Source of the DNA: DATBFX01 sp036558305
GTDB lineage: Bacteria > Chloroflexota > Chloroflexia > Thermomicrobiales > UBA6265
Length of the DNA: 5,059 bases
NCBI GenBank assembly: GCA_036558305.1
Contig: DATBFX010000049.1
Location: forward strand, 1-5,059
Reading direction: 5' to 3'
Part shown: piece after piece, positions 4,674 to 5,059 of the stretch
Layout of the letters: every line of letters starts with the position of its first letter
Position numbering within the stretch: the stretch's first letter is position 1
Made by a program: the position numbers and the translations under genes
Notes under the pieces: model-generated
The model's input: the letters and a program-made list of their open reading frames with translations, nothing else
Database searches by the model: none
Told to the model about the DNA's origin: nothing

Positions 4674-5059
4674 TCAGTGCTCTTCGTGACCGGTTCCGGG
4701 CTCGAACGTGAGAAGGAGGGTCTCCTCTTCGGGGTTCTTGGTTTCGAGCCAGACCTTGCGGCCCCAGAGGCGGTAGATGTGTTCCAGCGTTTTCCGGGAG
4801 AAGGCGAGGTCGAGCGGTTTGCCGGTCCACTCGTGGCGGAGGAAGAGTTCTCGCCGGCCCTCGTAGTCGCCGTCGACGGCGACGATGATCGGGAAGCCGT
4901 AGCCGGTGAGATCGGTCGCGAGCCGGTCGCGGACGGCCTCCCAATCCTTGTCGGCGATCACCATCTCGTACTCGTCCCGCCGGTAGACATAGAGATCGAG
5001 GTCTTCGACGAGTTCCTTAGTGAGTTCGTTGCGGACGAGCGAGAGGTCGCTGACCGTTT
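4674..5059 (-). CDS. spoVR: SpoVR family protein, C-terminal part (5' end outside window)
   Basis: The frame runs off the right edge; 127 residues plus the stop are visible. The first residues, TVSDLSLVRNELTKELVEDLDLYVY, match the SpoVR family C-terminal region. They are followed by DWEAVRDRLATDL, the stretch GFPIIVAVDGDYEGRRELFLRH, GKPLDLAFSRKTLEHIYRLWGRKVWLET and LLLTF. The sequence ends in a short acidic/His tail. SpoVR proteins are named for spore cortex formation in Bacillus subtilis but are widespread in non-sporulating bacteria (YcgB in Escherichia coli), often near the PrkA kinase and YeaH-type genes and tied to stress or stationary phase; the biochemical activity is unclear. The frame is intact at this end. 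An ATG at 4964 is internal, because family similarity continues upstream of it. No terminator is visible in the 12 nt before the convergent neighbour. Confidence 0.93.
   Translation of the reverse strand, partial: TVSDLSLVRNELTKELVEDLDLYVYRRDEYEMVIADKDWEAVRDRLATDLTGYGFPIIVAVDGDYEGRRELFLRHEWTGKPLDLAFSRKTLEHIYRLWGRKVWLETKNPEEETLLLTFEPGTGHEEH

Noticed and set aside
1..5059. CRISPR array, tRNA, rRNA, transposase or toxin-antitoxin module
   Set aside because: No regularly spaced repeats, no cloverleaf or rRNA-like stretch, and no recognisable transposase or toxin was seen on either strand. The Hint domain has no toxin after it.

Overview
This is a GC-rich bacterial window with five recognisable or supportable protein genes, one unrecognised gene and one gene remnant. 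Frequent GTG/TTG starts with good Shine-Dalgarno sequences, an MreB of the rod-shape type, a Cys-rich surface-type protein with a terminal Hint domain, and a dispersed-type palindrome suggest a free-living, didermic, high-GC bacterium. A planctomycete-, acidobacteriote- or myxococcote-like lineage would fit, but nothing here fixes the phylum.

Layout, left to right. 1-630 (+): 3' end of a gene for a Cys-rich protein ending in a Hint (intein/hedgehog-type) autoprocessing domain. 655-693: a GC hairpin, probably a shared terminator between convergent units. 716-797 (-): a decayed copy of the mreB 3' end. 821-2128 (-): an eRF1-like/Vms1-like protein of the baeRF family 10 type. 2288-3346 (-): mreB, with a leader and probable promoter up to about 3505. 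3506-3792: non-coding DNA holding a 10-bp tandem repeat and a long near-perfect palindrome. 3793-4047 (-): a GlsB/YeaQ/YmgE-type small membrane protein. 4048-4184: a divergent promoter region. 4185-4661 (+): an unrecognised 158-residue soluble protein. 4674-5059 (-): C-terminal part of a SpoVR-family protein, convergent with the previous gene and only 12 nt from it.

The central pair, mreB then the baeRF10-like gene, lies on one strand with a 159-nt gap and no strong internal terminator. They are probably co-transcribed, without mreC or mreD next to them. The most unusual observation is that the stretch just after the baeRF10-like stop codon carries, in the same frame, a 19-residue peptide nearly identical to the C-terminus of the MreB encoded upstream. 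At the DNA level the similarity runs further, across a 2-nt gap, so the best explanation is the remnant of a second mreB copy. Translation as a short peptide or readthrough tail cannot be excluded. The right part of the window (GlsB-like and SpoVR-like genes) has a general stress-response flavour.
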